Of a stretch of DNA of 64,000 nt, positions 21,630-30,487 are shown one piece after another. The DNA lies in the NCBI RefSeq assembly GCF_022343555.1, contig NZ_JAKQZH010000001.1, positions 1,904,108-1,968,107 of the forward strand. The letters run 5' to 3'. This DNA comes from Marinobacter sp. C7 (GTDB lineage Bacteria > Pseudomonadota > Gammaproteobacteria > Pseudomonadales > Oleiphilaceae). The notes beneath the pieces were generated by a model. That model was given only the letters and a program-made list of their open reading frames with translations, ran no database searches and was not told where the DNA came from. The position numbers and the translations under genes were made by a program. How positions within the stretch are numbered: position 1 is the stretch's first letter; every line of letters begins with the position of its first letter.

Positions 21630-22403
21630 TCAGTGGCGTATTCCCTTGCCTCGCTCAAGCATGCGCAGGGCAATGAACGCCAGTACAACGATGAAGACCA
21701 GAATCATACCAAGAGACACGAACGGATTAACGTCCGAAACACCCAGTATGCCGAAACGAAAGCCGTTCACCATGTAGAGGATCGGATTCGCCATGGACAC
21801 GCCCTGCCAGAACCCTGGCAGCAGGTCGATGCTGTAGAACACACCGCCCAGGTAGGTCAGAGGCGTCAGCACGAACGTGGGTACAATTGAGATGTCATCG
21901 AACTTGGTCGCCAGCATGGCGTTGATAAAGCCGCCGAGGGCAAATAGAGCGGACGTCAGGAACACCGTGACCACCACCATCGGGAGACTGTGAATCGATA
22001 ATTGCGTAAATGCCAGGGAGAGCGCCGTGACAATGACCCCGATACCGAGGCCACGGGCCATACCACCGGTCACGTAACCGGCAAGGATCACCCAGTTCGG
22101 CACGGGTGATACCAGCAGCTCCTCGATACTGCGCTGGAACTTCATTGAAAAGAAGGACGACACCACGTTGGCGTAGGAATTGGTGATCACCGCCATCATG
22201 ATCAGGCCGGGAACAATGAACTGCATGTAGTTGAAGCCGCCCATCTCGCCGATTCTGGACCCGATCAGGTTACCAAAGATGATGAAATAGAGAGTCATGG
22301 TGACGGCCGGAGGCAACAGCGTCTGCGGCCAGATCCGGGTAAACCGGCGAATCTCACGGAGAACGATGGTATAGAACGCAACCCACAATGCATCAAGCCT
22401 CAT
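21630..22403 (-). CDS. yadH: ABC-2 type exporter permease (YadH family)
   Basis: The 257-residue protein has six predicted membrane helices and the ABC-2 signature region around FGNLIGSRIGEMGGFNYMQFIVPG. It matches the YadH family, partner of YadG; the substrate is not established. It overlaps the ATPase gene by 4 nt (ATGA), a sign of coupled translation, and is 14 nt upstream of queF on the same strand. Confidence 0.87.
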   Translation of the reverse strand: MRLDALWVAFYTIVLREIRRFTRIWPQTLLPPAVTMTLYFIIFGNLIGSRIGEMGGFNYMQFIVPGLIMMAVITNSYANVVSSFFSMKFQRSIEELLVSPVPNWVILAGYVTGGMARGLGIGVIVTALSLAFTQLSIHSLPMVVVTVFLTSALFALGGFINAMLATKFDDISIVPTFVLTPLTYLGGVFYSIDLLPGFWQGVSMANPILYMVNGFRFGILGVSDVNPFVSLGMILVFIVVLAFIALRMLERGKGIRH

Positions 22404-23350
22404 GCCACGCCCTCCACGTTCTTGCGGGCTTCGGCAGCATTCTCTTCCACCATCCGGATGAACAGTTCTTCAAGGCGGTTGGCCTTCGTGCGCATACTGA
22501 CTACCTTGATTCCGAGCTGATCGAGCTGGGCAAACACCGCATTCAGACCCTGTCCTTTTTCCACATCCACTTCCAGCGCACCCTCGTCATTGATGCGGCA
22601 GGTTACCTCCTGCAATCGCGGCGCTTCGGAAAGCTCCTTCTCGGTATCCATCACAAAGGTCTCCACACTCAGCTGCTGCAGCAAGTCACGCTTGCTGGTG
22701 TGTTTGAGAATCTTGCCGTGGTCAATGATGGCAATGTTCCGGCACAGAGCTTCCGCCTCCTCCAGATAATGCGTGGTCAGGATGATGGTGGTGCCCTCCC
22801 GGTTCATTTCCTCGAGAAAGGTCCACATGGATCGGCGCAGTTCAATATCCACACCCGCGGTCGGCTCATCAAGGATCAATAGCTTCGGCTCGTGCACCAG
22901 TGCCCGGGCGATCATCAGTCGCCGCTTCATGCCACCGGAGAGCATGCGGGCCGGGGTGTTCCGCTTGTCCCAGAGCCCCAGCTTCTTCAGGTATTTCTCG
23001 GCGGAGACGGAGGCCCGGGCCAGAGGGATCCCGTAGTAACCCGCCTGGGTAGTCACGATATCGAACACTTTCTCGAACTGATTGAAGTTGAACTCCTGCG
23101 GAACAACGCCGAGGTTCAGTTTCGCATCTGCCAGATTGGTATCGATGTCGTGGCCGAACACCCGAACCTTGCCAGCGGTCTTGTTGACCAGTGAGCAGAC
23201 GATGCCCAGCGTCGTGGATTTCCCGGCCCCATTGGGTCCGAGCAGTGCGAAGAAATCCCCTTCCCTGACATGAAGATCAATCCCCTTGAGGGCCTGAAAC
23301 CCGTCACCGTAGGTCTTGGTGAGACCCTCAATTTCCAGCGCATTGGTCAT
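22400..23350 (-). CDS. yadG: ABC exporter ATPase (YadG family)
   Basis: The 316-residue ATPase shows Walker A (GPNGAGKST), the signature LSGGMKRR, Walker B with the catalytic Glu (LLILDEPTAGVD) and the switch His (LTTHYLEEAE). About 75 C-terminal residues follow the nucleotide-binding domain, as usual for this group. It pairs with the permease downstream to form a two-component exporter. Confidence 0.9.
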   Translation of the reverse strand: MTNALEIEGLTKTYGDGFQALKGIDLHVREGDFFALLGPNGAGKSTTLGIVCSLVNKTAGKVRVFGHDIDTNLADAKLNLGVVPQEFNFNQFEKVFDIVTTQAGYYGIPLARASVSAEKYLKKLGLWDKRNTPARMLSGGMKRRLMIARALVHEPKLLILDEPTAGVDIELRRSMWTFLEEMNREGTTIILTTHYLEEAEALCRNIAIIDHGKILKHTSKRDLLQQLSVETFVMDTEKELSEAPRLQEVTCRINDEGALEVDVEKGQGLNAVFAQLDQLGIKVVSMRTKANRLEELFIRMVEENAAEARKNVEGVA

Positions 23351-23600
23351 AGCTCATCCCGGATCCGATGGATTTCGATGGCGGCCCGCACAACCGCGCA
23401 AGCCAAAAAGTAGAGTGCTATTCATTGTGGCAAATTGACGGAATTCAAGGGCCTGCCCGCCAACCCGCCCAAAGGTCCAAACTGCGACAGGAATCGCGAT
23501 ATCTGCCAACAGCCATCCCTATAATGCGGTTACAACAACTTACAAAACGCTGTCAGGATCGTCCGCTGCCAGCCACCAGGACCGGGATGTACGCCGAAAC

Positions 23601-24719
23601 ATGAAATCCGTTCACCGAACTGTACCCCTGCTTACCCTGCTGACCTCGCTTTCGCTGTCCGGTTGCCTTGGCAGCGATGACGGTGGCGGTTCCGCCACCA
23701 GCAGCGGGCAGCTGAACTACAACGGATTCAGCGGCCTGAGTTTCAGCACAGCAAGCCAGAGCGGCACCACCGGCGCCGATGGTGAATTCCGCTATTATCC
23801 CGGCGAAACCGTGAGCTTTCGGGTCGGAGACCTGGTCCTGGCAGACAATGTGCCGGCCCGGCGCCACGTCACCCTGCTTGAATTATTTCCCGGGATCCGA
23901 AGTGCGCTGCAAACTCCGACAGTCGATGCCGAAGGCCTGCGAACCCATACCGGCACCGAACTGAACCTCCTGGAAAACGCGTCTCTGATGAATATGACCC
24001 GCCTGCTGATGTTACTGGACTGGACCCAGGGCGTACCGGAGGGCGAAGGCATCGAAATCCGCCAACGGGTGATCGACCAGCTGAACGCAGCCCTACCATT
24101 GCTAGACTCCCCCATCGACTTCAACGTACCCACCACGGAATTCACCGCCACGGGCACGACACCCTCACCAGCCAACCAGTTGCTGGCCAGGATCTGTTTC
24201 CATCCCGAGGGCGACGAACTCTGCGAACCGCCTCCAACGCCGGAACAAATCCAGAATGCTCCCGAGAGACCGGAGAACGAGGCGGACTGGGATCCGGAAA
24301 CGGAGTACCGACAGGACCTTCAGGCAAAACGCGACCGGATCCTGGAAGCCATCCGCACCATGGACGAAATCGACAATGAAGATGCGCGGACTTACCTGCG
24401 CAGGGAACTGAAAGACATCACGACAGCGGTCAGCAATCGCTATTATCTCGATGAGGACGTAGCCAGCCATCCGGCAAGCGACACCGGCATCAAAAGCGTC
24501 CGGGTGAAACGAATCGGGGGACCAATCGAACTGTCTGCCATCGAGGCCATCAGTACGCGGCCGGAGGACGTCACGATACACGCATGGAGCTGGCAGAGTG
24601 CCGAGGTGGACTATTTCGTCAGTGGAAGCAGCGGCGGTGAATCGGAACTGGTGATGAGCTTCCGCCCCGAAAACACCTACCGCTGGATACGCAAGAGCCT
24701 GAGGGTGATTATCCGCTGA
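23601..24719 (+). CDS. Putative lipoprotein of unknown function
   Basis: This 372-residue protein has a lipoprotein signal ending LSGC (Cys22), then a low-complexity SDDGGGSATSSG linker. The next part (about 38-80) has short beta-strand motifs ending FRYYPGETVSFRVGDLVL that resemble a small beta-sandwich sometimes seen at the start of bacterial surface lipoproteins. The middle is helical (about 115-155) and the region 210-270 is highly charged. I do not recognise a catalytic motif. It ends 11 bp inside the convergent HD-GYP gene and appears to have its own promoter in the 250-bp gap after yadG. Confidence 0.75.
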   Translation: MKSVHRTVPLLTLLTSLSLSGCLGSDDGGGSATSSGQLNYNGFSGLSFSTASQSGTTGADGEFRYYPGETVSFRVGDLVLADNVPARRHVTLLELFPGIRSALQTPTVDAEGLRTHTGTELNLLENASLMNMTRLLMLLDWTQGVPEGEGIEIRQRVIDQLNAALPLLDSPIDFNVPTTEFTATGTTPSPANQLLARICFHPEGDELCEPPPTPEQIQNAPERPENEADWDPETEYRQDLQAKRDRILEAIRTMDEIDNEDARTYLRRELKDITTAVSNRYYLDEDVASHPASDTGIKSVRVKRIGGPIELSAIEAISTRPEDVTIHAWSWQSAEVDYFVSGSSGGESELVMSFRPENTYRWIRKSLRVIIR

Positions 24720-26031
24720 TCAGACGACCCAGGCTCCAGCGGGACTCTGCACCGGTCACGTCATACCGCGAAGGATCAAGGCCTTCCGAGCCGTGCGGCA
24801 GGCATTCCTTCACGATCAGGGCTTCATTGACGTCGCGGCTCTCGTTGTACTTGGCAAGATCAATAATATGCGCCGATTTCAGGGGCTGGTGCTCCTGATC
24901 AGTCATGACCATCACCTTGGGCCACAAGCGGCGCTCCGGAGAATGGGATACCACGATGCCACGCTGGCCATCGCTGAGCTCCACCAGACTGCCGGTGGGG
25001 TAGACTCCAATGGCCTGAATGAAATTCTCCACCAGATCTTCCTGGAATTCGATATTCCTCATCTCGTAGAGCAGACTGACAGCCTTCGCGGGGGTCATGG
25101 GATCATCCCCCCCCTCTCTCGGACCAATCAACGACTCGAAATATTCGGCAATACCCGCCACTTTTGCCATCAACGGAATCCGGGTGCCCCGAACGCCCTG
25201 GGGGAAACCTGAGCCATTGTGTCTCTCGCGGTGTCCACCAACCACGCTCAGGACTGCCCGGGATACACCGGTACCCTCAAGCATGGCGAGGCCTTTCTCT
25301 ACGTAGGTCCGATAACGGGCGTAGTCCTCGGCACTGAACTGTCCTTCGTGATTCAGCAGGGAGCGCGGCAGAACCGTCTTACCCACCTGGGACAGCAGGC
25401 AACCCATACCCAGATGGTTCAGCAGCCCTTCATTGAGACCGAGGTGGCGGCCACACACCAGCGCCCAGATGGAGGTATTGAGCGAGTGGCGATAGATGTA
25501 ATCGTCGTGGGCACGGATCCGGCTCAGCCATAGCAGTGCGTCGGGGTGACGAATCACACTGGCGACCATCTTGCGGGTTATCTCCGCGACGGGGCGCAGG
25601 TCCGCGCTGCCTCCTTCCTGCAACGCCTCGAACGCGCGTTCCAGAGCAATTTCGGCGTCATCCAGAAGACGGCGGGATACTTTGATTTCTTTTTTCAGGG
25701 TGGTCGTGGTTTCGTATTCCACCGGCTCCTGGATCGCCAGGGGCGGGAGCTTGAGCTCCTCGCGGTCTCCGCCCCGCTTCAGGGTGCGACGTCCGAATGC
25801 GGGCTTGATCTCTCCCTTCTCGAAAGCCGGGGTCTCGCGAATTTCAGCCACGTCAATCATGACCCACCGGCAGTGGGATTTCAGCGCCCGGATATCATCC
25901 TCGGAACGGATGTAGAACCCCTGGATGGGGAACGGTGTCTGATGCCAGGGCCGGTCCAGATCGGACACGAACATGCCCACTTCCAAATCATGAACCGCAA
26001 CTTTTCTCTGTTGGACGCCCACGAGAGTCAC
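24709..26031 (-). CDS. DUF3391-HD-GYP protein with degenerate active site
   Basis: The 440-residue protein has an N-terminal DUF3391-like domain (about 5-125) and a C-terminal HD-GYP domain (about 150-330). HD-GYP enzymes hydrolyse cyclic di-GMP with a metal cluster. The first His is kept (YRHSLNTS, His182), but the HDxGK motif is SQVGK (214-218), HHExxxGxGYP has become HRERHNGSGFP, and the later AD pair is AE. Most metal ligands are therefore missing, so hydrolysis is doubtful; a binding or scaffold role is an inference. No signal peptide or membrane segment is seen. Confidence 0.85.
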   Translation of the reverse strand: MTLVGVQQRKVAVHDLEVGMFVSDLDRPWHQTPFPIQGFYIRSEDDIRALKSHCRWVMIDVAEIRETPAFEKGEIKPAFGRRTLKRGGDREELKLPPLAIQEPVEYETTTTLKKEIKVSRRLLDDAEIALERAFEALQEGGSADLRPVAEITRKMVASVIRHPDALLWLSRIRAHDDYIYRHSLNTSIWALVCGRHLGLNEGLLNHLGMGCLLSQVGKTVLPRSLLNHEGQFSAEDYARYRTYVEKGLAMLEGTGVSRAVLSVVGGHRERHNGSGFPQGVRGTRIPLMAKVAGIAEYFESLIGPREGGDDPMTPAKAVSLLYEMRNIEFQEDLVENFIQAIGVYPTGSLVELSDGQRGIVVSHSPERRLWPKVMVMTDQEHQPLKSAHIIDLAKYNESRDVNEALIVKECLPHGSEGLDPSRYDVTGAESRWSLGRLISG

Positions 26032-26177
26032 CCCTGAAATTTATTCATTTTTAGATATTTGACATTCTGACGCAGCATACACAAGAGTCCATTACAGTTT
26101 CGTACCCTAAAAGATCCAGAAAGTAACTGAAGGTAAACAGACTGTAACTCCCGAATCTGGCTCACACTGCTTTTGCG

Positions 26178-26777
26178 TCACTGTTCGCAAACCGATTCAT
26201 CAAAGTCCGGAAGACTGGCAGCCAGCGATCCACGAGGCACTTTACGAGTATAGACGGCGTAGGGAACAGGCGAGGCACGCAGGTAGTCCATATTGATTGC
26301 CTCACCCTCCTCCTCGAACCCCGGAACCAAAGGCTCGCAGGCCACCAACAATTCCAGACTGCCCTCGACATCTGCAATCCTCGCACCGCTCTCGCCCGGG
26401 GCCACAACAACACAGGCGGACGGATCCAGATCCGGGCGGCTGACCACCACCTGATCCACCCCTGGCTCCGCACAGGCACGGATCCCGTGGCCGCAAGCGC
26501 CAGCCTCACCATGGGAATCATCCCGCAGGCGCCAGATACGGGCACTACACTGGGTTTCCACTTTCAGTGCGGTCGACCGGTCATCCAGAAACCACCAGTC
26601 CGGGTACTCGGCGGTATTCCAGGACACCCGGACCTGCCGCGGCTCACCCTGTGAATTCTCTGCGGGAAACATGGCGAAATGACTGTAGTAACTGGCGCAG
26701 CCGGACAACAGGACCACGGCCGATATAAATAAAAACGAGATCCTGCACATCATCCCTGCTCTGGCTCTGCCATCCAT
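26178..26777 (-). CDS. Putative lipoprotein of unknown function
   Basis: The 199-residue product has a lipoprotein signal (hydrophobic ISFLFISAVV and lipobox LSGC) and five further cysteines, some in pairs likely to form disulfides in the periplasm. I recognise no domain. The start at 26777 is favoured by AGGA 8 nt upstream; ATG codons at 26753 and 26750 would give a shorter n-region but have a crowded binding site. It stands alone between the HD-GYP gene and the divergent fbpA. Confidence 0.68.
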   Translation of the reverse strand: MDGRARAGMMCRISFLFISAVVLLSGCASYYSHFAMFPAENSQGEPRQVRVSWNTAEYPDWWFLDDRSTALKVETQCSARIWRLRDDSHGEAGACGHGIRACAEPGVDQVVVSRPDLDPSACVVVAPGESGARIADVEGSLELLVACEPLVPGFEEEGEAINMDYLRASPVPYAVYTRKVPRGSLAASLPDFDESVCEQ

Positions 26778-26887
26778 CCTGAGAATCCTTCTGGCTCGAG
26801 AAAATCCAAGTTTTTTAGAGTGTTCGGAAGAATACCACCATTTTGCCTGAAATATTCCAAAGGTGATATTGACTCTGCCGCCAATCC

Positions 26888-26906
26888 AAATGAGAATGGT
26901 TTCTGT
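26888..26906 (+). promoter_or_regulatory. Candidate Fur box upstream of fbpA
   Basis: AAATGAGAATGGTTTCTGT resembles the Fur 19-mer (GATAATGATAATCATTATC) in its left half (AATGAGAAT), with a weaker right half. Its place 63 bp before an iron(III)-transport gene is what makes it credible. Confidence 0.4.
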
Positions 26907-26968
26907 TTTTAGATGCTTGTAACTCTTACAGGTGAAACAAACTCAACTCACGCAGAGGAATCTCCACC

Positions 26969-27985
26969 ATGCGCATGAAACTGGCAGCAACTGCTGCGAT
27001 GGCCCTGGCGGCCTTGCCTCTGTCGGCCTCCGCCGACGGCGAAGTCAACATCTACTCCTACCGCCAGGCATACTTGCTCGAGCCGCTCCTGAATGCATTC
27101 GAAAAGGAAACCGGCATCGAGACCAACGTGGTCTTTGCCAAACAGGGCCTTGCCGAACGTCTTGAGCGCGAAGGCCGAAACAGCCCGGCAGACGTCGTCA
27201 TGACCGTCGACATTTCCCGTATCAACGAGCTGGTCGAGCGTGACCTGGTCCAGGGCGTAGACAGCGACGTGCTGAACAGCAACATTCCGGAAAACCTGCG
27301 CCACCCGGAAGGCAAATGGTTTGCCCTGACCACCCGTGGCCGCCTGATCTTCACCTCCAAAGAGCGCGTGGAAGAAGGTGAAATCACCACCTATGAAGAG
27401 CTGGCCGACGACAAATGGAACGACCGCATCTGTACCCGTAGCGGCAAACACCCTTATAACATCGCCCTGTTCTCCTCCCTGATTGCCCACCACGGCGAAG
27501 AGTGGACCCAGCAGTGGCTGCAGGACGTAAAAGACAACCTGGCCCGAAAGCCACAGGGTGGCGACCGTGACCAGATCAAGGCCATTGCCGAAGGCGTGTG
27601 CGATATTTCCATCGGCAACAGCTACTACTATGGCAACATGCTGCAGGACGAGAATCAGCGCCCGATTGCCGAGCAGGTTCGCCTGGTCTTCCCGAACGCC
27701 GATGGCCGGGGCACCCACGTGAACATCAGCGGCATTTCGCTGACCAAGAGCGCTCCGAACCGGGACAACGCCGTCAAGCTGATGGAATTCCTGTCCTCAC
27801 CGGAAGCCCAGCGTATTTACGCCGAAGCCAACACCGAGTACCCCGCAAATCCGGAAGTGAAACCCTCCGGCCTGGTTGCCGAGTGGGGTGAGATCAACCC
27901 GGACGAGCTCTCGCTGCAGACCATCGCGGAAAACCGCGAAGCCGCGGTCAAGCTGGTTGACCGCGTCGATTACGACGGCGAGTAA
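26969..27985 (+). CDS. fbpA: Iron(III) ABC transporter periplasmic substrate-binding protein
   Basis: The 338-residue protein has a Sec signal (MRMKLAATAAMALAALPLSASA) and the FbpA-type fold of class 2 binding proteins. The iron-ligand tyrosine pair is visible in GNSYYYGN, and the N-terminal strand carries NIYSYRQ. It binds ferric iron in the periplasm and hands it to the FbpB permease encoded next. The start has AGGAATCTCC upstream. A strong terminator separates it from fbpB, which suggests higher expression of the binding protein. Confidence 0.93.
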   Translation: MRMKLAATAAMALAALPLSASADGEVNIYSYRQAYLLEPLLNAFEKETGIETNVVFAKQGLAERLEREGRNSPADVVMTVDISRINELVERDLVQGVDSDVLNSNIPENLRHPEGKWFALTTRGRLIFTSKERVEEGEITTYEELADDKWNDRICTRSGKHPYNIALFSSLIAHHGEEWTQQWLQDVKDNLARKPQGGDRDQIKAIAEGVCDISIGNSYYYGNMLQDENQRPIAEQVRLVFPNADGRGTHVNISGISLTKSAPNRDNAVKLMEFLSSPEAQRIYAEANTEYPANPEVKPSGLVAEWGEINPDELSLQTIAENREAAVKLVDRVDYDGE

Positions 27986-28015
27986 TCGAAGAGGTCGGCA
28001 CACAATAGATCGAGG

Positions 28016-28039
28016 AAAAGGGCGCTACGGCGCCCTTTT
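28016..28039 (+). terminator. Rho-independent terminator after fbpA
   Basis: GGGCGC-TACG-GCGCCC forms a stable stem with a UNCG-type tetraloop, flanked by AAAA before and TTTT after. It lies 31 nt after the fbpA stop. Confidence 0.88.
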
Positions 28040-28064
28040 CTGTCTCGGGGGCATCGGCTCCTAA

Positions 28065-28080
28065 AATGACGCGAGTCATT
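28065..28080 (+). promoter_or_regulatory. Inverted repeat overlapping the fbpB promoter
   Basis: AATGAC-GCGA-GTCATT is a perfect 6-bp inverted repeat with a 4-base spacer. Its right arm covers the first two bases of the -35 box of fbpB, the usual place for a repressor operator. The regulator is unknown. Confidence 0.5.
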
Positions 28081-28107
28081 GCAGCGCAACTGACAGCTGA
28101 CTACAAT
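28079..28107 (+). promoter_or_regulatory. Sigma-70-like promoter of fbpB
   Basis: TTGCAG (28079-28084) and TACAAT (28102-28107) are separated by exactly 17 nt and lie 41 nt upstream of the fbpB ATG, downstream of the fbpA terminator. Confidence 0.62.
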
Positions 28108-28147
28108 CCTCAATCTTTCTCAGTTTCATTTGACAGACGGGAGCATT

Positions 28148-29836
28148 ATGACCGAGGCCGTAACCGCCGCTGACCCGGGGCTCACCCAGCCCTTGCTGGC
28201 AAAACGCGCTTCCCGTCGCTGGATCATTTCCGCCACCCTTATTACCGCCATTGTGGCTCTTCCGGTCCTGTCAGTGATCTTCCTGGCCTTTTTCCCCGAA
28301 GAGAACATCTGGCCGCACCTGATTGACACCACCCTGCCACGTTACCTTTGGACCACCGTCCAGCTGATGGTCGGCGTTGGTGCCATTACCCTCGTGATCG
28401 GGCTGTCGACTGCCTGGGCCGTGACCATGTGCGAGTTTCCCGGGCGCAAATTCTTCGAATGGGCCATGTTGCTGCCGTTTGCGGTACCCGCGTATGTCAT
28501 CGCTTATGTCTACACCAGCCTGCTGGACTACGCCGGGCCCGTCCAGCGTTCTCTGCGTGACTGGTTTGGCTGGCAGAATGCTTCCGACTACTGGTTTCCG
28601 GAGATTCGCAGCCTGGAAGGCGCCACCCTGATGATCGGCCTGGTACTCTACCCCTATGTCTACCTGCTGGCCCGGGCGGCCTTCCTGGAACAGTCACCGT
28701 CCCTGTTTGCAGTCAGCCGCAGTCTCGGGCATTCGGCACTGAGCACCTTCTTCCGGGTCGTCCTCCCCATCGCCCGTCCCGCCGTTGCCGTCGGACTGTC
28801 CCTGGTGTTGATGGAAACCCTGAACGATTTTGGTACCGTCGATTTCTTCGCCGTGCAGACCCTAACCGCGGGGCTCTTTGATACCTGGATGAACCTGGGC
28901 AACCTGGGCGGTGCCGCACAGATTGCCACCACCATGCTGGTGTTCGTGGTGATTCTGGTAACCCTTGAGCGGTACTCCCGCCGACGCCAGCAGCAGTATG
29001 CCGCACGCGACAACCGGGACCCCATCCGCCGTTTCACCATGTCCTTTCCGCGACAGATGATCTGCGTTGCCGTGTGCGCCGGGCCGTTCATCCTCGGCTT
29101 CGTAGTACCTGCCGGAACCCTGGGCCTTTATGCGTGGGAGTACTTTGAGGAAAGCTGGAATCCGGACTTCGTCCGGAACACGTTGAACAGCCTGTTCCTG
29201 TCCAGTGCTGCAGCCATAACCACCCTGTTGATCGGCGTTATCCTGGCTTACAGCCGGCGCCTGCATAACACCCGGGGCATGCAGATACTCATGCGCCTCT
29301 CCAGCCTGGGCTACGCCATGCCCGGCGCCGTACTGGCGGTCGGCGTGATTGTCCCCCTGGCGGGTTTCGATAACTGGCTGGACAGCCTGATGCGGGATAC
29401 CTTCGGTATCAGCACCGGCCTCTTGCTGAGCGGAACGGCGTTTGCCCTGGTCTTTGCCTACACGGTCCGCTTTCTGGCGGTCTCGGCCGGCAGCGTGGAA
29501 AGCGCGTTACAGAAGGTGACGCCCAGCATGGACATGGCCTCACGCTCACTCGGCTACACGCCCGGCAAAACCCTGGTCAAAGTGCACCTGCCGATACTCC
29601 GGGGTACCCTGCTGACCGCCGCCCTGGTGGTGTTCGTGGATTGCATGAAAGAGTTGCCGGCCACGCTCATTCTCCGGCCGTTCAATTTCGAGACCCTCGC
29701 GACCTACGTTTACCAGTTCGCCTCGGACGAGCGCCTGTTCCACAGCGCCCTGCCCTCGTTGATCATTGTCCTGGCCGGCATCGTACCGATCATCCTGATG
29801 AGCCGCTCCATCTCCAATACCCGGAGCATCGCTTAG
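28148..29836 (+). CDS. fbpB: Iron(III) ABC transporter permease (fused, two permease domains)
   Basis: The 562-residue protein has about twelve membrane helices in two homologous halves. Each half carries the cytoplasmic loop that docks the ATPase: SRSLGHSALSTFFRVVLP in the first and SRSLGYTPGKTLVKVHLP in the second. This is the FbpB/SfuB layout of ferric iron importers. The ATG at 28148 follows GGGAG; a TTG six codons upstream is weaker. No fbpC ATPase gene follows: the next gene is convergent, so the ATPase must come from elsewhere. Confidence 0.92.
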   Translation: MTEAVTAADPGLTQPLLAKRASRRWIISATLITAIVALPVLSVIFLAFFPEENIWPHLIDTTLPRYLWTTVQLMVGVGAITLVIGLSTAWAVTMCEFPGRKFFEWAMLLPFAVPAYVIAYVYTSLLDYAGPVQRSLRDWFGWQNASDYWFPEIRSLEGATLMIGLVLYPYVYLLARAAFLEQSPSLFAVSRSLGHSALSTFFRVVLPIARPAVAVGLSLVLMETLNDFGTVDFFAVQTLTAGLFDTWMNLGNLGGAAQIATTMLVFVVILVTLERYSRRRQQQYAARDNRDPIRRFTMSFPRQMICVAVCAGPFILGFVVPAGTLGLYAWEYFEESWNPDFVRNTLNSLFLSSAAAITTLLIGVILAYSRRLHNTRGMQILMRLSSLGYAMPGAVLAVGVIVPLAGFDNWLDSLMRDTFGISTGLLLSGTAFALVFAYTVRFLAVSAGSVESALQKVTPSMDMASRSLGYTPGKTLVKVHLPILRGTLLTAALVVFVDCMKELPATLILRPFNFETLATYVYQFASDERLFHSALPSLIIVLAGIVPIILMSRSISNTRSIA

Positions 29837-29859
29837 CGGCTGGCAAACTGCGACCGGCC

Positions 29860-30345
29860 TTACAGACCTACCCGGGAATGCACGTCCTGAACCACAAAAC
29901 GGCCCTGGAATACTGCCACCGGATCCATCTTCGGGAGCACCGTGGGCTGGCCACAGAACACTTCCGCCGTGAGATCCAACCGACCCTTGCCATGGCGGGC
30001 CAGACTCTTCCGGAAACGCTCCGGAATTTCTTCTCCGGGCAACCGGCACACTACAAAGAAGTCACCGGTCACCGGTTCCAGGTAGTCGATGTTACCGCTT
30101 TGAACAACGACCGCGCCTCTGAGCCCCAGATCCCAAAGAGCCAGTTCGGTCAGGCTCCAGGCGGCGGTTACCGCAGCTGAATAAACACTGCCGCCAAAAC
30201 CGGTACCCTGATGGTTGCGATTGGGCTCGAGCGGTGCGCTGAGCACCAGGGCGTGGCCGTCCCAGGAATGCAGCTGAATGCCCAGCGCACGGGACAAGGG
30301 GATATCTTCGTTGATTCGTTTCTGGAAAAGGGCCAACTGGGTCAT
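29860..30345 (-). CDS. YiiD C-terminal-type thioesterase domain protein
   Basis: The 161-residue protein has a hotdog-type sequence: a long helix around GGSVYSAAVTAAWSLTEL preceded by NRNHQGTGFGGS, and beta strands ending GDFFVVCRLP. It fits the putative thioesterase domain found at the C-terminus of E. coli YiiD. The substrate is unknown; proximity to the acyl-CoA ligase suggests acyl-CoA, but a terminator separates them. Confidence 0.75.
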   Translation of the reverse strand: MTQLALFQKRINEDIPLSRALGIQLHSWDGHALVLSAPLEPNRNHQGTGFGGSVYSAAVTAAWSLTELALWDLGLRGAVVVQSGNIDYLEPVTGDFFVVCRLPGEEIPERFRKSLARHGKGRLDLTAEVFCGQPTVLPKMDPVAVFQGRFVVQDVHSRVGL

Positions 30346-30438
30346 AACTTCCTCCTGACTACCAGAAGTTTAGGCCCGAGCGGCGGTTTTCAATATGCGA
30401 CTAACGTCGGCCAGAAACACCGGACAGAACCGGATACA

Positions 30439-30467
30439 AAAAGGGCCCGGTAATTCCGGGCCCTTTT
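30439..30467 (-). terminator. Terminator after the acyl-CoA ligase gene
   Basis: AAAAGGGCCCGG and CCGGGCCCTTTT pair perfectly over 12 bp around the 5-base loop TAATT. On the minus strand it lies 20 nt after the ligase stop and ends in a T run. Confidence 0.88.
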
Positions 30468-30487
30468 AATGGTGTGCGGATTACCCG

